From positions 36,161,715-36,225,714 of the forward strand of contig OU452200.1 of assembly GCA_911728435.2 (NCBI GenBank): a DNA stretch of 64,000 bases, given 5' to 3'. This DNA comes from Apoderus coryli (taxonomy: Eukaryota; Arthropoda; Insecta; Coleoptera; Attelabidae). Position 1 is the first letter of the stretch. Every line of letters starts with the position of its first letter. Below, piece by piece: positions 33,841 to 44,289 of this stretch. A program made the position numbers and the translations under genes. The notes below the pieces were generated by a model. That model saw only the letters and a list, made by a program, of their open reading frames with translations. It did not search any database and was not told the origin of the DNA.

Positions 33841-34524
33841 AGAAATGTCATTATTTTCATGGCTAACTAAATTAATTAATTAGCTAGTTTCCAGAGAGAC
33901 AACGGTAGGCGCTGCAGAAAAATTTAAAATGACGATATTTCGAAAACTATGCATTTTAGAAAATGATAACCTATTACAAAATTACTTTTTAATGCTAAGG
34001 AAGATAAAATAATAATAATATACCCATTCCATTTGAAAAAATTGACTTTCAACTGTTTTTTTTTGAACCGTTTTCAATATAATTTTTTGACCACCCTGTA
34101 TAAACTAATCAGAAAATCTCTTGTCAATTCGAAAAAGAAGATCTCACCTGATAAGAAAATACCTGCAAAATAATTATTAAATACTGATTTACAAGGAAAA
34201 AACGGAATTCTTATGGAGCCCTAAACTGTCAATTTTGACATAAATCTTAATATAAGTCAAAAACGACTGACGTTAGGTATAGGACATGATACATAAAATA
34301 TGTCTGAAATCTTATTTAGAATCCAAAAATGTAATAATATATAGGGTGTTCAATTTAAAATAACAAAGTTGCCATCAACTTCCGGTATAACCGGAAGTGC
34401 TATGCCGTTGCTATTATATAATTTGAGTAGAGCATATTTGACAATATAGACACTGAAATTTTCAAAATTCAATTCGAAGTAGTTTCTGAAATAATCTAAT
34501 GGGTTGCCACCGTAGGACACCCTG
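33841..34524. repeat. Right long inverted-repeat arm
   Basis: Inverted copy of 31730-32412, including the CTTCCGGTATAACCGGAAG palindrome near 34380 and the inner CCACCCTG end near 34098. Confidence 0.93.
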
Positions 34525-34539
34525 TATACTTATCAACAA

Positions 34540-35110
34540 ACAACCTGGCAGTATTCATATCATACGAATAAAGTGTAAAATGGGGTAAATAGGTTAGAAA
34601 AAATGTACTTCTTAAAAATAGCGGACATATTGACTAGTTATTTATAGCTTTGATAGAATATAACCTAAAAAATGTTACATAAAGGTATTCGTTCACACAG
34701 GCGTTCGAAAATAGTGTAAAAAAGGGTCAAAATTGCAAAAAAATTCCAAATATAACAGAAATATTGGCTTATTATATACAGCTTTGATATAAGATAACCT
34801 ACAACATGCAGCATAACAATCTTGTTTACATAGACGTTCGTAAATAGTAGAAAAGGGGCCAAATAAATTTTATAATAAAAAAAATCAACTATTTTGCGTA
34901 CAAGAACTTGGCGTAGAAGATCTGAAATATAAAATATGTACGTATAAATAGTGCCTCCAAAGAGAAGAAAAAGGAACAAAACCCGATACTTAAAAAAAAT
35001 AGCTGATGTCTAAAACCAAAACAAAAAAATTTAGATAAATGACAAAAAGGTCATAAAATTATTAGTTTTACACTTACATATGGAGAGCTATTCGTGCCTC
35101 GATGGCAACA
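34540..35110 (+). repeat. Tandem-type repeat R, copy with the empty LINE site
   Basis: Contains repeated units with GCGTTCGxAAATAGTGTAAAA, an AGGGGTCAAAA-like block and TATAGCTTTGATA-GAATATAACCT. It ends with the unique block AATCAACTATTTTGCGTACAA...GTGCCTCCAAAGAGAAG and a final GAGCTATTCGTGCCTCGATG. The same order is seen at 52380-52990 plus 54738-54905. At about 34868-34885 it shows the site without the retrotransposon present in the other copy. Confidence 0.85.
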
Positions 35111-35417
35111 GTTTATTAATTAGGATTTTATAACTTAAGTGGAAAAGACATTAAAAGAATCTTATCCAGCCATGCAAAACTGATATTATGTTGATGATTC
35201 CACTTTTATTTCCCAACTAAGCACTTCATTAATTAAATTAAAATCTTTGAAGGATGCTCCACAAATATAGCACTTTTGTGCTTGTGTACTTTCAGTAAAG
35301 TGTATCAATTCTTCAATTGATACTGATAAAGTTTGTTTAACTTAACAACAGTAAGAACGTAATTATTTAATATAATATTTTTTTTTATTATTCTTGAACC
35401 GTAATTCTAATTTTTTC

Positions 35418-35717
35418 CAGTTTATTTTTCTTGTGGTGTTCGGTTCTTATAAAAAAATTTTTTTCAAACCTTTTTTAGATAAAGACAACATCCATTTTTA
35501 TTTTCGTCAAATAAATTAAATAAAATAAGATGACAACGCCGCTTCTTTACTAATTAGTAACTTCTTCAGGTTGTACACATTTTTCTAACACAAATTCCAA
35601 TACGTCAATATCAAAAATAACCAACAATTTTCTGAAATTGGATGTTGTCTTTATCTAAAAAACTTTGATGAGGAATTTTGTATAAGTACCGAACAAGAAA
35701 AATAAACTGTAATTATT
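35418..35717. repeat. Foldback repeat with ~75-bp arms
   Basis: The segment from about 35418 (CAGTTTATTTTTCTTG) to 35503 (TAGATAAAGACAACATCC) is repeated inverted at about 35640-35717. There are several small gaps and mismatches. About 140 bp lie between the arms. No coding region. Confidence 0.8.
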
Positions 35718-35719
35718 TA

Positions 35720-37255
35720 ATATCGTTGTCCACCTTATTTTGATTGACAATAATCGATGTCTCAATGGATTCTGTAACAATCCCCGTAAAAATTCACATA
35801 GCATCGTAATAATTTTTACAAACGAAATTACACCTAAACATGAATCTGAGTTTTTAGAAGTACTCACTTCTATTTAAAAATCTCCAAAATGGTTTTCATT
35901 ACGCCAATACACGTTGCATAGACTAATGAAGTGAGAAATTCCTAATTATGATACTACCGTTGAAAAGCACGAGTATAGATAATTAGTTGAGAATATCAAA
36001 AACGCTACCTACGTATATATCCGTCATCTCTATCTATCAGATTTATTCGACATCATTCATCTATCTCTCGTCTGCAAATTAAAACACCGTTGAAAAACAC
36101 TTTTTAATTAGCATAAAATGGCAGAGAAAATCATAATAAAATATTTGTATGAATCTGGGCTTTAAGCATGACCGCTTTATAAAGTCCTCCTCGCCCACCT
36201 CTTTTATAGGAAGAGCGATTGTACGTTACGTTTAATGTGTTTACAAAACCACAACATTTTTGGAAACAAACTATTTCTATGTTTTTGGGATGCCGAATTC
36301 GATTTTTAACTTTGCAACTTCGAAAAAGTGATGGGTTTTGACAAATCTGCAAAAAATCGCGAAAAAAGCGGACTTTTTGCATATTTTTGCTTATACAGGG
36401 TGGCCCATTAGTGTGTGGGCGGAAGATATCTCAAGATCTATAAGCGATAGACAAAAAAATCTTTCTTTTCTTTTTTTTTTTTTTTTGTGGAGTTGATTTT
36501 GAAAGTTTTTGTTTGTTTTCTTTTATTTGAAACTGACACTCCACTTTGATGATGGATAATTTATTTCGTTTGAAAAAAATCTTTTACAAAATGTAGAAGA
36601 GATGTACAACCCTAAAATGTTTTCAGTTATACAGGGTAGTGTACAAACGCGCAGCAGACCAAACTTCCTTTTTCTTAATGCGACACCCTTTATATTTTAA
36701 CAGTAATGAATGGCGCTCTGAAAGACAAGAACAATGACATGAGGGTTGATAGGCCTAGGTTCAGTAGTTTTTACAATATGTGTAAATAATGGTTAATTTT
36801 GACATAAATTTAAGGCGTTGTGGTTACTACAGAAACAAAATACATAACAATTTTTAATGTCAGATCCATTTGAATTCCCTTCTTTTCTTCGTTTTACTGG
36901 ATTTCATTTACCTCTAAGTTGTAATTTTTCAGGGTGGTCACATTATCTAAATTGTATTTTTATGGGAAAATCTTAAATGGGACACCCTATGGATCTGCTT
37001 AAAGTCGAGAAGTTCCTTTCCCATACTTTTTATTGATATCATATTTCATGAGCTTAAGGCTAACCGTTTTTTATAAAAAAATATTGAAACAAATAAAATA
37101 AAAGTTGCATTTTTTTGTCATTTTAATTATTTTTTTTCTATTTAAAAACCAAAAAAATAGATTACAGTTTTGTTTTAATAGTTTGCAAATAAACGCTCTT
37201 AAAAAAAAAATACAAAAAAAAATACTCGTAAAATAAATAATCATGGTAGAAATTG
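35720..37255. other. Unassigned; repeat fragments with CAGGGTGG ends
   Basis: The part 36280-36390 resembles 2405-2510 (GGGATGCxGAATxC and GTGATGxGTT blocks). CAGGGTGGCCCATTAG at 36396 and CAGGGTAGTG at 36632 look like termini of further repeats. No coding region is recognised. Confidence 0.45.
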
Positions 37256-37259
37256 TGTA

Positions 37260-37467
37260 CCATAAACGTCCGTAAAAAAGTCTAAAAAATGGTGAGAAAA
37301 TCTGTATTCACAATAACAAAAAACGCACTTTTTATAACCAAATTTTGATACAAAAGGTGCTGATTATCTTTTGGAAAACATTGAGCGTAGGCAAAAGGTT
37401 TAAAAAATGGTTCAAAATTGTATAGTTCTTAACCATATCCGAAATATTGAATAATTTTTCATTGATA
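37260..37467 (+). repeat. Repeat R, left part, target of mariner copy 2
   Basis: Blocks AAACATTGAGCGTAGGCAA, GGTTTAAAA and TTCTTAAxC...CCGAAATAxTG match 52385-52475. The repeat is broken at TA 37466-37467 by the mariner and resumes at about 39065 with AAAAATTAGATCACATAGGCG. Confidence 0.8.
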
Positions 37468-39058
37468 CGAGGGTTGCCTTTTATATTTCGAGATTTGGCA
37501 ACCCTGGTGTTGCAATCTGGCAACTCACAGCTCTATCGTAAAGTTGGACATTTTTGAGGTTATACGTACTCAGAACGTTTTGACAATCGAGCGCTATTTG
37601 TGTTGTTTACAGTAACTTAAAAGATTCATCTCGGCCCAAAAATGGAATTAAATCGTAAACATTTTCGTGCGATTATTTTTTACAACTTTCGACGTGGATT
37701 AACTCAGCAACGGTGCATGGATGAACTTAATTAAATTTTTGGCGATGAAGCTCCATCAAGGACCACTGTTTATCGATGGTATGGTGAATTCAATCGTGGT
37801 CGTAGTTCACTCCAAGACGAATTTCGTGAAGGTCGTCCAAAATCAGTTGCTGTTCCGAAAACCATTGATGCTGTGCGCCAACTGATTTTGCAAGCTCGTC
37901 ATGTGACCCATCAAGAGATTGAGACAACCTTAGGCATTAGTGGGACCAGCATACATTCAATATTGCATTTTCTAACAAATATGTCTTTAGAGCTATTCGG
38001 AATCGAGGAAGGGATGATAGCAATTTGATTTCCATTTGCAGATGGTTGTGCATTTTTTTTGCATTGTATATAATCGAGCTTTTGATTAATTCGGAGGATG
38101 GGGCTAGCAGATAAAGATCATGTTCGGAGTTTCTAAGGAGATAGTTATGGAATGGTCTTTCAGAGACATCTGACAGGTGTTTGCGAATTAAGCGGACCGA
38201 TTCCAATAAGGTCGCCCAAAATCAGCTGTTGTTCCCAAAAACCATTGATGCTGTGCGCGAACTGATGTTGCAAGCTCGTCATGTGACCTATCAAGAGATT
38301 GAGACAACCTTAGGCATTAGTGGGACCAGCATACATTCAATATTGCATAAACATTTGACTTTCAAAAAATTTTTTTCGCGTTGGATGCCTAACAATTTCG
38401 CTCAAAAAAAGGCTCGTGTTGATTGGCCGAAAGAAATGCTCAAAAAATACGATCGTGGTGCTTCGAAACACGTCTATGACATCGTGGAATTACGCGTATG
38501 AGCTCGAAAGTAAATAGCAGTCTACTGTATGAGTGTTTCAAGATGAGCCAAATCCAACAAAAGTTGTTCGCGCACGAAGCACTTCCAAGCAAATGGTCGC
38601 CTGTTTTTTCGGAAAAACTGGACATGTCGCAACCGTACCACTAGAACAACGCAGAACAGTCAATTCTGAGTGGTACACAACCATTTGTTTGCCAGTTGTC
38701 TTCCAAGAAATCAGGAAAACCAACCGCCGAAGGCGGATCACTTTTCACCACGACAATGCGATCTCTCACACATCGGCTCGAACAACTGCATTTTTGAGCA
38801 CCCAAAACATCGATTTGATGAGTCATCCGCCGTATAGTCTTGACTTGGCACCGAATGACTTCTTTTTATTCCCGTACGTAAAAAACAAACTGAGAGGTCA
38901 ACGTTTTTTGACACCTGAAGGAGCGGTTGCTGCATTTAGAATGCATGTTTTGGAGATACCTCAATCAGAGTGGCAAAAGTGCTTCGACAATTGGTTCAAA
39001 CGCATGCAAAAGTGTATATATCCTCATGGGGAATATTTTGAAAAACAATATCATAGAA
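37468..39058 (+). mobile_element. Mariner copy 2, rearranged and 3'-truncated
   Basis: The 5' inverted repeat CGAGGGTTGCCTTTTATATT starts at 37468 after TA. The 3' end is missing: sequence stops just after GAATATTTTGAAAAACAA, where copy 1 continues for roughly 90 more bases to its terminus. Inside, a 138-bp mariner segment is present twice (37831-37968 and 38210-38348), with about eight differences. The copies are separated by a LINE fragment. The whole unit is inserted in repeat R. Confidence 0.88.
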
Positions 39059-39063
39059 CATAA
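37642..39063 (+). pseudogene. Mariner transposase, copy 2 (first catalytic Asp deleted)
   Basis: The frame starts MELNRKHFRAIIFYNF, has a TAA after CMDELN, and continues FGDEAPSRTTVYRWYGEF and GISGTSIHSIL until the LINE insert. It restarts in the duplicate and reaches KKYDRGASKHVYDIV. Here a deletion of about 17 bp between two GTG triplets removes the T-C-D-E-S block, including the first catalytic Asp, and shifts the frame. A last open part (38533-39063) holds HHDNAISHT and, 34 residues on, DLAPNDFF, so the second and third Asp are intact. This copy keeps the two residues whose frame is lost in copy 1, and lacks the one that copy 1 retains. Confidence 0.9.
37969..38209 (-). pseudogene. LINE-A internal fragment used as filler in mariner copy 2
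   Basis: The minus strand reads ESVRLIRKHLSDVSERPFHN and ends RIALKTYLLEN, matching the C-terminal coding end of LINE-A (19605-20970, ESVCLIRKHLSDVAEGPFHN). It begins and ends inside LINE coding sequence. It has no 3' UTR and no A-rich tail, so it is not an ordinary retrotransposition product. Confidence 0.85.
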
Positions 39064-39064
39064 A

Positions 39065-39255
39065 AAATTAGATCACATAGGCGTTCGAAAAGAGTGTAAA
39101 AAGGAGTTAAAACATAAAACATATTTCTAAAACATAGCATAATTAATATTAACTAGTTGTTTATAGCTTTGATTGAATATAACCTATGAAATGTATCATA
39201 AAAACTTGCTACATTCGTAAATAGTGGAATAGAATTTCAACAAACAGTTGTTTTA
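39065..39255 (+). repeat. Repeat R, right part
   Basis: GGCGTTCGAAAAGAGTGTAAA, CTAGTTxTTTATAGCTTTGAT and GAATATAACCT blocks continue the array interrupted by mariner copy 2. Confidence 0.8.
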
Positions 39256-39259
39256 AGAT

Positions 39260-40026
39260 ACATCCATTACAAAACAAAACCACCCTAAATCTATTAGGTA
39301 AAAGAACTCACGACCGTATAAGGGTTTCGATGACTGGTGTTTCCAACGCAAAGGATTGTTAAGCTGACGTACAATTCCGTATTTATAGTTAAGCCACGGC
39401 CTCAAATCTTCAAATAATTACATTAATATGTCCCAATAATAAAGGCCACAGCATTATTAAATCAGATTACCTATTATAGAATATAGAACGTGCGTTGCAG
39501 AGGCAAATCCTACACCAACGGAAATCAGATTATTATTGTTGCCAATCAGATTACTATCGAACTATGCTGTGCTTTTGTGCGGATACATTTATATTCGGTT
39601 ATAATGTCAATATTCACATGTTTTATTCAATTAATTGGGCGCTAATTATTTGTGGCTTTTTGTATCAATGTGCAATATCTCATTTTCTGCTTTGGAATCA
39701 CTATAACTGTTGACTAATAATACATATAGTTACATAACATGCTCTGCTGTTTCATATTATAATAAGGAATTATTTGCAATAGTAAAATTCAACCACAAGT
39801 AGGTCCGATGAAGTTAGTGCAAATACCATTTTTAATACATTCGGGTCATTAATCTTTGAACCATCGCATCGGCATCGTAGCATTTTAAGAAAAATCCTGA
39901 CAGGTCGATTTTTATTTTTTAATTATACACAAGGTGTCAATGAAATGATTGTGCAACGTTTAACCACAAATTTCTTAACTAAAAATAAACCGATCTAGGC
40001 CTAGAATAATTAATATGTCGTCATGA
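39260..40026. other. Unassigned
   Basis: No coding region or paired repeat ends recognised. Confidence 0.45.
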
Positions 40027-40028
40027 TA

Positions 40029-41502
40029 CAGGGACATTAAAATAAAATAAAGGAACACTTTTGTATAACCCTAACTTATTAAGTGATAGTTATATACAGA
40101 TGACCATTTAGATTCTGAAAGACACATATTTTCTGGTAATAAACCGATTAATAGAACTTTCAACTAATCCTTTATTTGTAAACTAAGATCAACATTTAAA
40201 AAAAAGTGGAAATAACAAAATGAAAAGAAAATATTTTTCAAATGCCATTGTTCCGCTATCTGAAAACTAATGTGTTTTAGTATCGCGTGTGCCCTCCAGC
40301 AGCACGAATGACTATTTGGCATACTTCTCACGAGCCTTCGAATGTCTTCCTGTGATATACTGTCTCTTCGATTAGGGCTTCTGTTAATTTCTGAAGGGTT
40401 TGAGGTGGATTTGGACGACGTCGAACACGTCTGTCCAATATATCCCATAAGGGTGCAATTGTATTGACGTCAGGGCTTATCGCTGGCCAATTTATGTTAC
40501 GAATTTCATGCTCGTTAAGAAAATCTATAGTAATCGCAGCAGTATGAGGCCTTGCATTATCCTGCATGAAAAGAAAATCAGCGCCTATACCATATGCTGC
40601 AGGAATAACCTGATCTAACAGACTGATATCCATATATCTTGCAGCTGTAAGACTTTTCAGTATCACTACAAGATCGGTTTTTGGGTCCAAACTTATTCCA
40701 CCTCAGCCCATTATCGGACCATCTCCAAATCTGGCTACTTCTTGTACAGTAGCAGTGCATTATCGTTCATTCGGACGTCTATACACACGCAATCGGTCAT
40801 CACGAGTGAGATGAAATCTTGATGCGTCTGTAAAAAGTACTGGCCTCCATTGTCGAAGTTGCCATCCCAAATGTTCACGAGCAAAGTTTAATCGCATAGT
40901 TTTATGATGACGAGTTAAAACAGGTTTTCGTACCGGCCTTCTTGGTTTTAAATCTCCTTCCCGTAACCTGTTTCTAACAGTCTGGTTAGAAATGGTTACC
41001 TGATGAGCCATCCTAAGTGTACTTGGATGGTCTTTTGCTGGCGCTATTCGTTTTCGCAAAGAAGAAACTATTAAATATCGGTCTTGAATTTGTGTAGTTT
41101 TGCGATTCCGACCTTACATACTGGGATTAAAATTTCTAGCTACTTGTCGATTTTTCACACCAATTTCAAATAAAGCTATAGCACGAGTGACTTCTATCTC
41201 GCTAAGATCTCTCATTTTGACAGATAATTAATTCAACAACTACAAACTGTCATGCCGTTCCCGATGACGCTCTCTAAGCCTGCCGCGACATAAAACCTAA
41301 ATATGAATATTTTCATAATCACTTTATTTTTTGTACTTTCTGTGGATTATTAAACTTATCTCGAATAAATGAGCATTTTTTAACAAATCACAAAAATAAA
41401 GTGTAAATCCATTATGAAAATATAATTTTCATTTGTTAATATCAGCAAGCCAAAAAATTACAGGGTTATCCAAAAGTGCTCCTTTGATTTTTTTGAGCAG
41501 TG
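40029..41502 (-). mobile_element. Tc1-type transposon (DD34E family), inactive
   Basis: Left (CAGGGACATTAAAATAAAA...AAAGGAACACTTTTGTATAACC) and right ends (complement CACTGCTCAAAAAAATC...AAAGGAGCACTTTTGGATAACC) pair as imperfect inverted repeats of about 40 bp. TA lies on both sides (40027-40028 and 41503-41504). The 1,474-bp length is normal for Tc1. The outermost 15 bases differ more than the inner ones, so the left tip may be mutated. Confidence 0.88.
40200..41215 (-). pseudogene. Tc1-type transposase with catalytic Glu changed to Ala
   Basis: The frame starts MRDLSEIEVTRAIALFEIG at 41215 (helix-turn-helix). After ARNF it shows a stop and an apparent deletion before GRNRKTTQIQDRYLI, so part of the first DNA-binding domain is lost. 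VRNRLREGDLKPRRP marks the second half. The first catalytic Asp is in LFTDASRFHL, with the adjacent Glu changed to Ala. Frames break after RRPNER. The second Asp is in MQDNARPHTA. Exactly 34 residues further, in SPDVNTIAPLWD, Ala occupies the position of the catalytic Glu (family pattern N-x-I-E-x-x-W). A shift near the end leads to QEDIRRLVRSMP. It cannot be active. Confidence 0.9.
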
Positions 41503-41504
41503 TA

Positions 41505-42045
41505 TTTTAAGAATATCAAACACTGCGGATTTTTGTGAACCAAGGTTAACCTTCGGTAACTCCGTGATCTGACAACGTGTTTCATTAATAATTTTCGGAC
41601 AAAATTTGAATATTTTCATTTGAACTATTTAATAGTTATGTGTTATAATTTTGATTGACGACTCATTTCATTATCAATTTCAGACAAGTTGTTAAGTGTT
41701 TTCATCTGACCTATTTAATGGTTATAAGTATTATTATACTTTGATTAATATTTTACTATTATTAGTGCTCTGTCATTTCTAAATTGTTCATTTACCATTG
41801 TTGCAATTTAATTTGATTGATTTATCATCTTGATAATGATGATATTGATATTTGATTCGATAACAGTTTGCTAAATTTACAACCACCTTCTCTGCACAAA
41901 ACTGGAATAAATTTCAATTTTGATTTTGAGTGTGCTATGTTATTGTGTTCACCAATTCCAAAACGATCATTACTATACTAAGAATCAATCAATTGCTTAT
42001 TACTGCTTATTATTTTTTTATTCTTACTCAACATCATTAGCATTG
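41505..42045. other. Unassigned
   Basis: No coding region. TCATxTGAxCTATTTAATxGTTAT occurs twice (about 41620 and 41704), a short diverged direct duplication. Confidence 0.45.
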
Positions 42046-42047
42046 GT

Positions 42048-42303
42048 TATATGCTGTCAATTACGGCAGTCACTGTACGAGATACTGTATTTTGACTTAC
42101 AACCAGTTCTTGACCAATGCCTTTCTGATACCCAGAGTCACTGAGATAGCGTAAACATATCTGCATTTTTAGGACGGATGATGACACACCTCCTCGAGTT
42201 TCAGCTTTTATTCCCAAAAATCTGTTGACAAGCCATTGCACATTTTCCTCTTCAAAGACTGCTTGTAGTTTTTAATCTCTCTCAGTTCCACAACATCTGC
42301 CAT
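42048..42303 (-). pseudogene. PIF/Harbinger transposase N-terminal fragment
   Basis: ATG at 42303 gives MADVVELREIKNYKQSL. After a frameshift, the readable frame continues EENVQWLVNRFLG and LRYLSDSGYQKGIGQ, then VVSQNTVSRTVTAVID. L-x-Y-L-x-x-G-x-x-Q...G-x-S-Q-x-T-V-S-R is the helix-turn-helix region typical of HARBI1-like nucleases. The catalytic DDE domain is absent. The fragment ends at VIDSI with a stop. Confidence 0.75.
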
Positions 42304-42499
42304 CGCTGCAACTTATCACTACACGACTGAGTCTGCTACTGTAGTAAAAGTTACCGTTTCTGAATAACGAAATACTTTTTTCTGAAGGATATGCTCATAC
42401 TCTAAAAGTATAAGGTTTTACTCGGAATATTATGAACGCGAGTTGAAGGATTTCCTTCATATTCTGCAAGTATAAGCATAAGCTTTTTTTTCGGCTTGA

Positions 42500-42540
42500 A
42501 ACACGGATGTGTTTTCCCCAGTGAGAATCTTAGTGAGCGA
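42500..42540 (-). pseudogene. Tiny LINE RNase H fragment
   Basis: The minus strand reads LTGENTSVFQAE, matching LTGKNTSVF-AEVFAI at 61000-61045. The nucleotide match GTGTTTTCCCCAGTGAGAAT with the other locus is nearly exact over about 30 bases. Confidence 0.65.
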
Positions 42541-42544
42541 AGCT

Positions 42545-43135
42545 ATCAAAATAACGACTTCAGGATTGCGCTTTTACTTTAATATCTCGTTGAACAAAAT
42601 CCTATGAAACAATGAAGCCTACTTATGCCTTGCTGATGTCTAATTCCAGTCATACTTTCTATTATACACTACATCATGTAAAGAGCTATTAAAATTTTAA
42701 TTAATCCATCTCTTCGGTATAATAAAAACGTTGCTCTAGCGTTATTCTTGTTCTATTTATAAGCACTTATGTATCTACTATATTAAAATGTACGATGCAT
42801 CGTAATCTTTTCTTGCTTGAGTTCGACGCTGGCTGCTCGCAATTATTATTATTAGAGAGCGTAGTAGACTAGTTGAAATTTTCGTAAAGAGTTATAAATG
42901 TTTAAATAGTAATTAGCTTTTTCAATTTCGGCTCTGTTTTCGGTTATTATGTGGGATCATTAGGAGTTGTTTATGTCTCATGTTTTGACTTTGCTTTTAA
43001 TTGCATAAAGTCTGGTAAATTGTAAAAGATATTATGCTAATTGCTTCTAAGTTTTCGAGGGTTTCATTTTGTAAGATAATAATTCATGTTATCTCCAGTT
43101 GTGGCTCGTGCCTTTACCTTCATGGGAGGGGTTAG
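42545..43135. other. Unassigned
   Basis: No coding region recognised. Confidence 0.45.
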
Positions 43136-43159
43136 TCTGTTTTTGTTTTAGACCAATTA

Positions 43160-43450
43160 AGGCTAAATTTTTAGCCAATCATCAGCATTCAGTTGCTAAC
43201 GAGTATGAATTATTCCAACTCAGGGATTTCTGTTGTGAACTCTAAGATGGCTAAACAGACCGATCCTCGAGCCGCAAACCTTGTCACAAAATTGACACAC
43301 CCAATCACCACAATTTATCGGCTGTTGTAGGTCTGCTCGCATTTCGATGCTGTCTTTTTGCATCCTCATGTCGTCGACGCTGCTCTTCAACAATTCAACA
43401 ACTCGATGACCCTCGTAAATGGTACGCCTCCAACAACTCGATCTGCTCAT
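43160..43450 (-). pseudogene. C2H2 zinc-finger tail, probably a LINE 3' end
   Basis: The minus-strand frame (43220-43450) ends WVCQFCDKVCGSRIGLFSHL and RVHNRNP, one C2H2 finger (C-x-x-C...H-x-x-x-H). Single terminal fingers with S-R-I-G-L-x-S-H-L occur at the C-terminus of some non-LTR retrotransposon proteins. Just downstream, the block around 43180-43235 (ATCATCAGCATTCA, GCTAACGA, TATGAATTA, CCAACTCAG) recurs at 56020-56070. Two copies of the same 3' end, finishing in ATGATGA-like sequence, support a retrotransposon tail. A host zinc-finger fragment is possible but less likely. Confidence 0.5.
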
Positions 43451-43629
43451 TTTAGTAAAATAAAAAGTTTGTTTTGTTAACTAAAAAAAATTGAATTCAA
43501 ATATTAAGCTGGGTAGTCAGTCTTTTATGAGGAACTTCTCTCGCTACTTTCCAATTTAAAGATAGTTCTACATCGTTTTTAGCGGCATTCATTTTAAAGT
43601 TTGGCAGTGAATATTACTCCTATACAATA

Positions 43630-44284
43630 CAGGGTGTCCTACGGTGGCAACCCATTAGATTATTTCAGAAACTACTTCGAATTGAATTTTGAAAATTTCA
43701 ATGTCTATATTGTCAAATATGCTCTACTCAAATAATATAACAGCAACGGCATAGCACTTTCGGTTATACCGGAAGTTGATGGCAACTTTGTTATTTTAAA
43801 TAGAACACCCTATGTATTATTACATTTTTGGATTCTAAATAAGATTTCAGACATATTTCATGTATCATGTCCTATACCTAACGTCAGTCGTTTTTGACTT
43901 ATATCAAGATTTATGTCAAAATTGACAGTTTACGGCTCCATAAGGATTCCGTTTTTTCCTTGTAAATCAGTATTTAATAATTATTTTGCAGGTATTTTCT
44001 TCTCAGGTGGGATCTTCTTTTTCGAATTGACAGGACATTTTCTGATTAGTTTATACTGGGTGGTCAAAAAATTATATTGAAAACGGTTCAAGAAAAACAG
44101 TTGAAAGTCAATTTTTTCAAATGGAATGGGTATATTATTATTATTTTATCTTCCTTAGCATTAAAAAATAATGCAATTTTGTAATAGGTTATCATTTTCT
44201 AAAATGCATAGTTTTCGAAATATCGTCATTTAAAATTTTTCTGCAGCGCCTACCGTTGTCTCTCTGGAAGCTAGCTAATTAATT
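43630..44284. repeat. Solo long arm of the DD41D element
   Basis: CAGGGTGTCCTACGGTGGC at 43630 begins an almost full-length copy of the 31730-32412 arm, including the inner CAGGGTGG-like end (here CTGGGTGG). It stops at GCTAGCTAATTAATTA. There is no opposite arm and no transposase. A TA precedes it. What follows (44290 onward) is BEL/Pao-type sequence. Confidence 0.92.
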
Positions 44285-44289
44285 ATCCT

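Larger units (their letters stand above)
31730..34524 (-). mobile_element. Tc1/mariner-superfamily transposon with ~683-bp terminal inverted repeats
   Basis: The element runs from CAGGGTGTCCTACGG (31730) to CCGTAGGACACCCTG (34524), flanked by TA (31728-31729 and 34525-34526). The arms 31730-32412 and 33841-34524 are inverted copies along their whole length, with only scattered mismatches. A transposase gene fills the centre on the minus strand. Each arm has two sections. A second CAGGGTGG end, also preceded by TA, lies at about 32158 on the left and has a mirror partner near 34098. A solo arm with both sections lies at 43630-44284. TA duplication and a DD41D transposase place it in Tc1/mariner; arms this long are unusual for the superfamily. 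Confidence 0.9.

Noticed and set aside
31730..34524. LTR retrotransposon
   Set aside because: The long repeats are inverted, not direct, and flank a DDD transposase with TA duplications.
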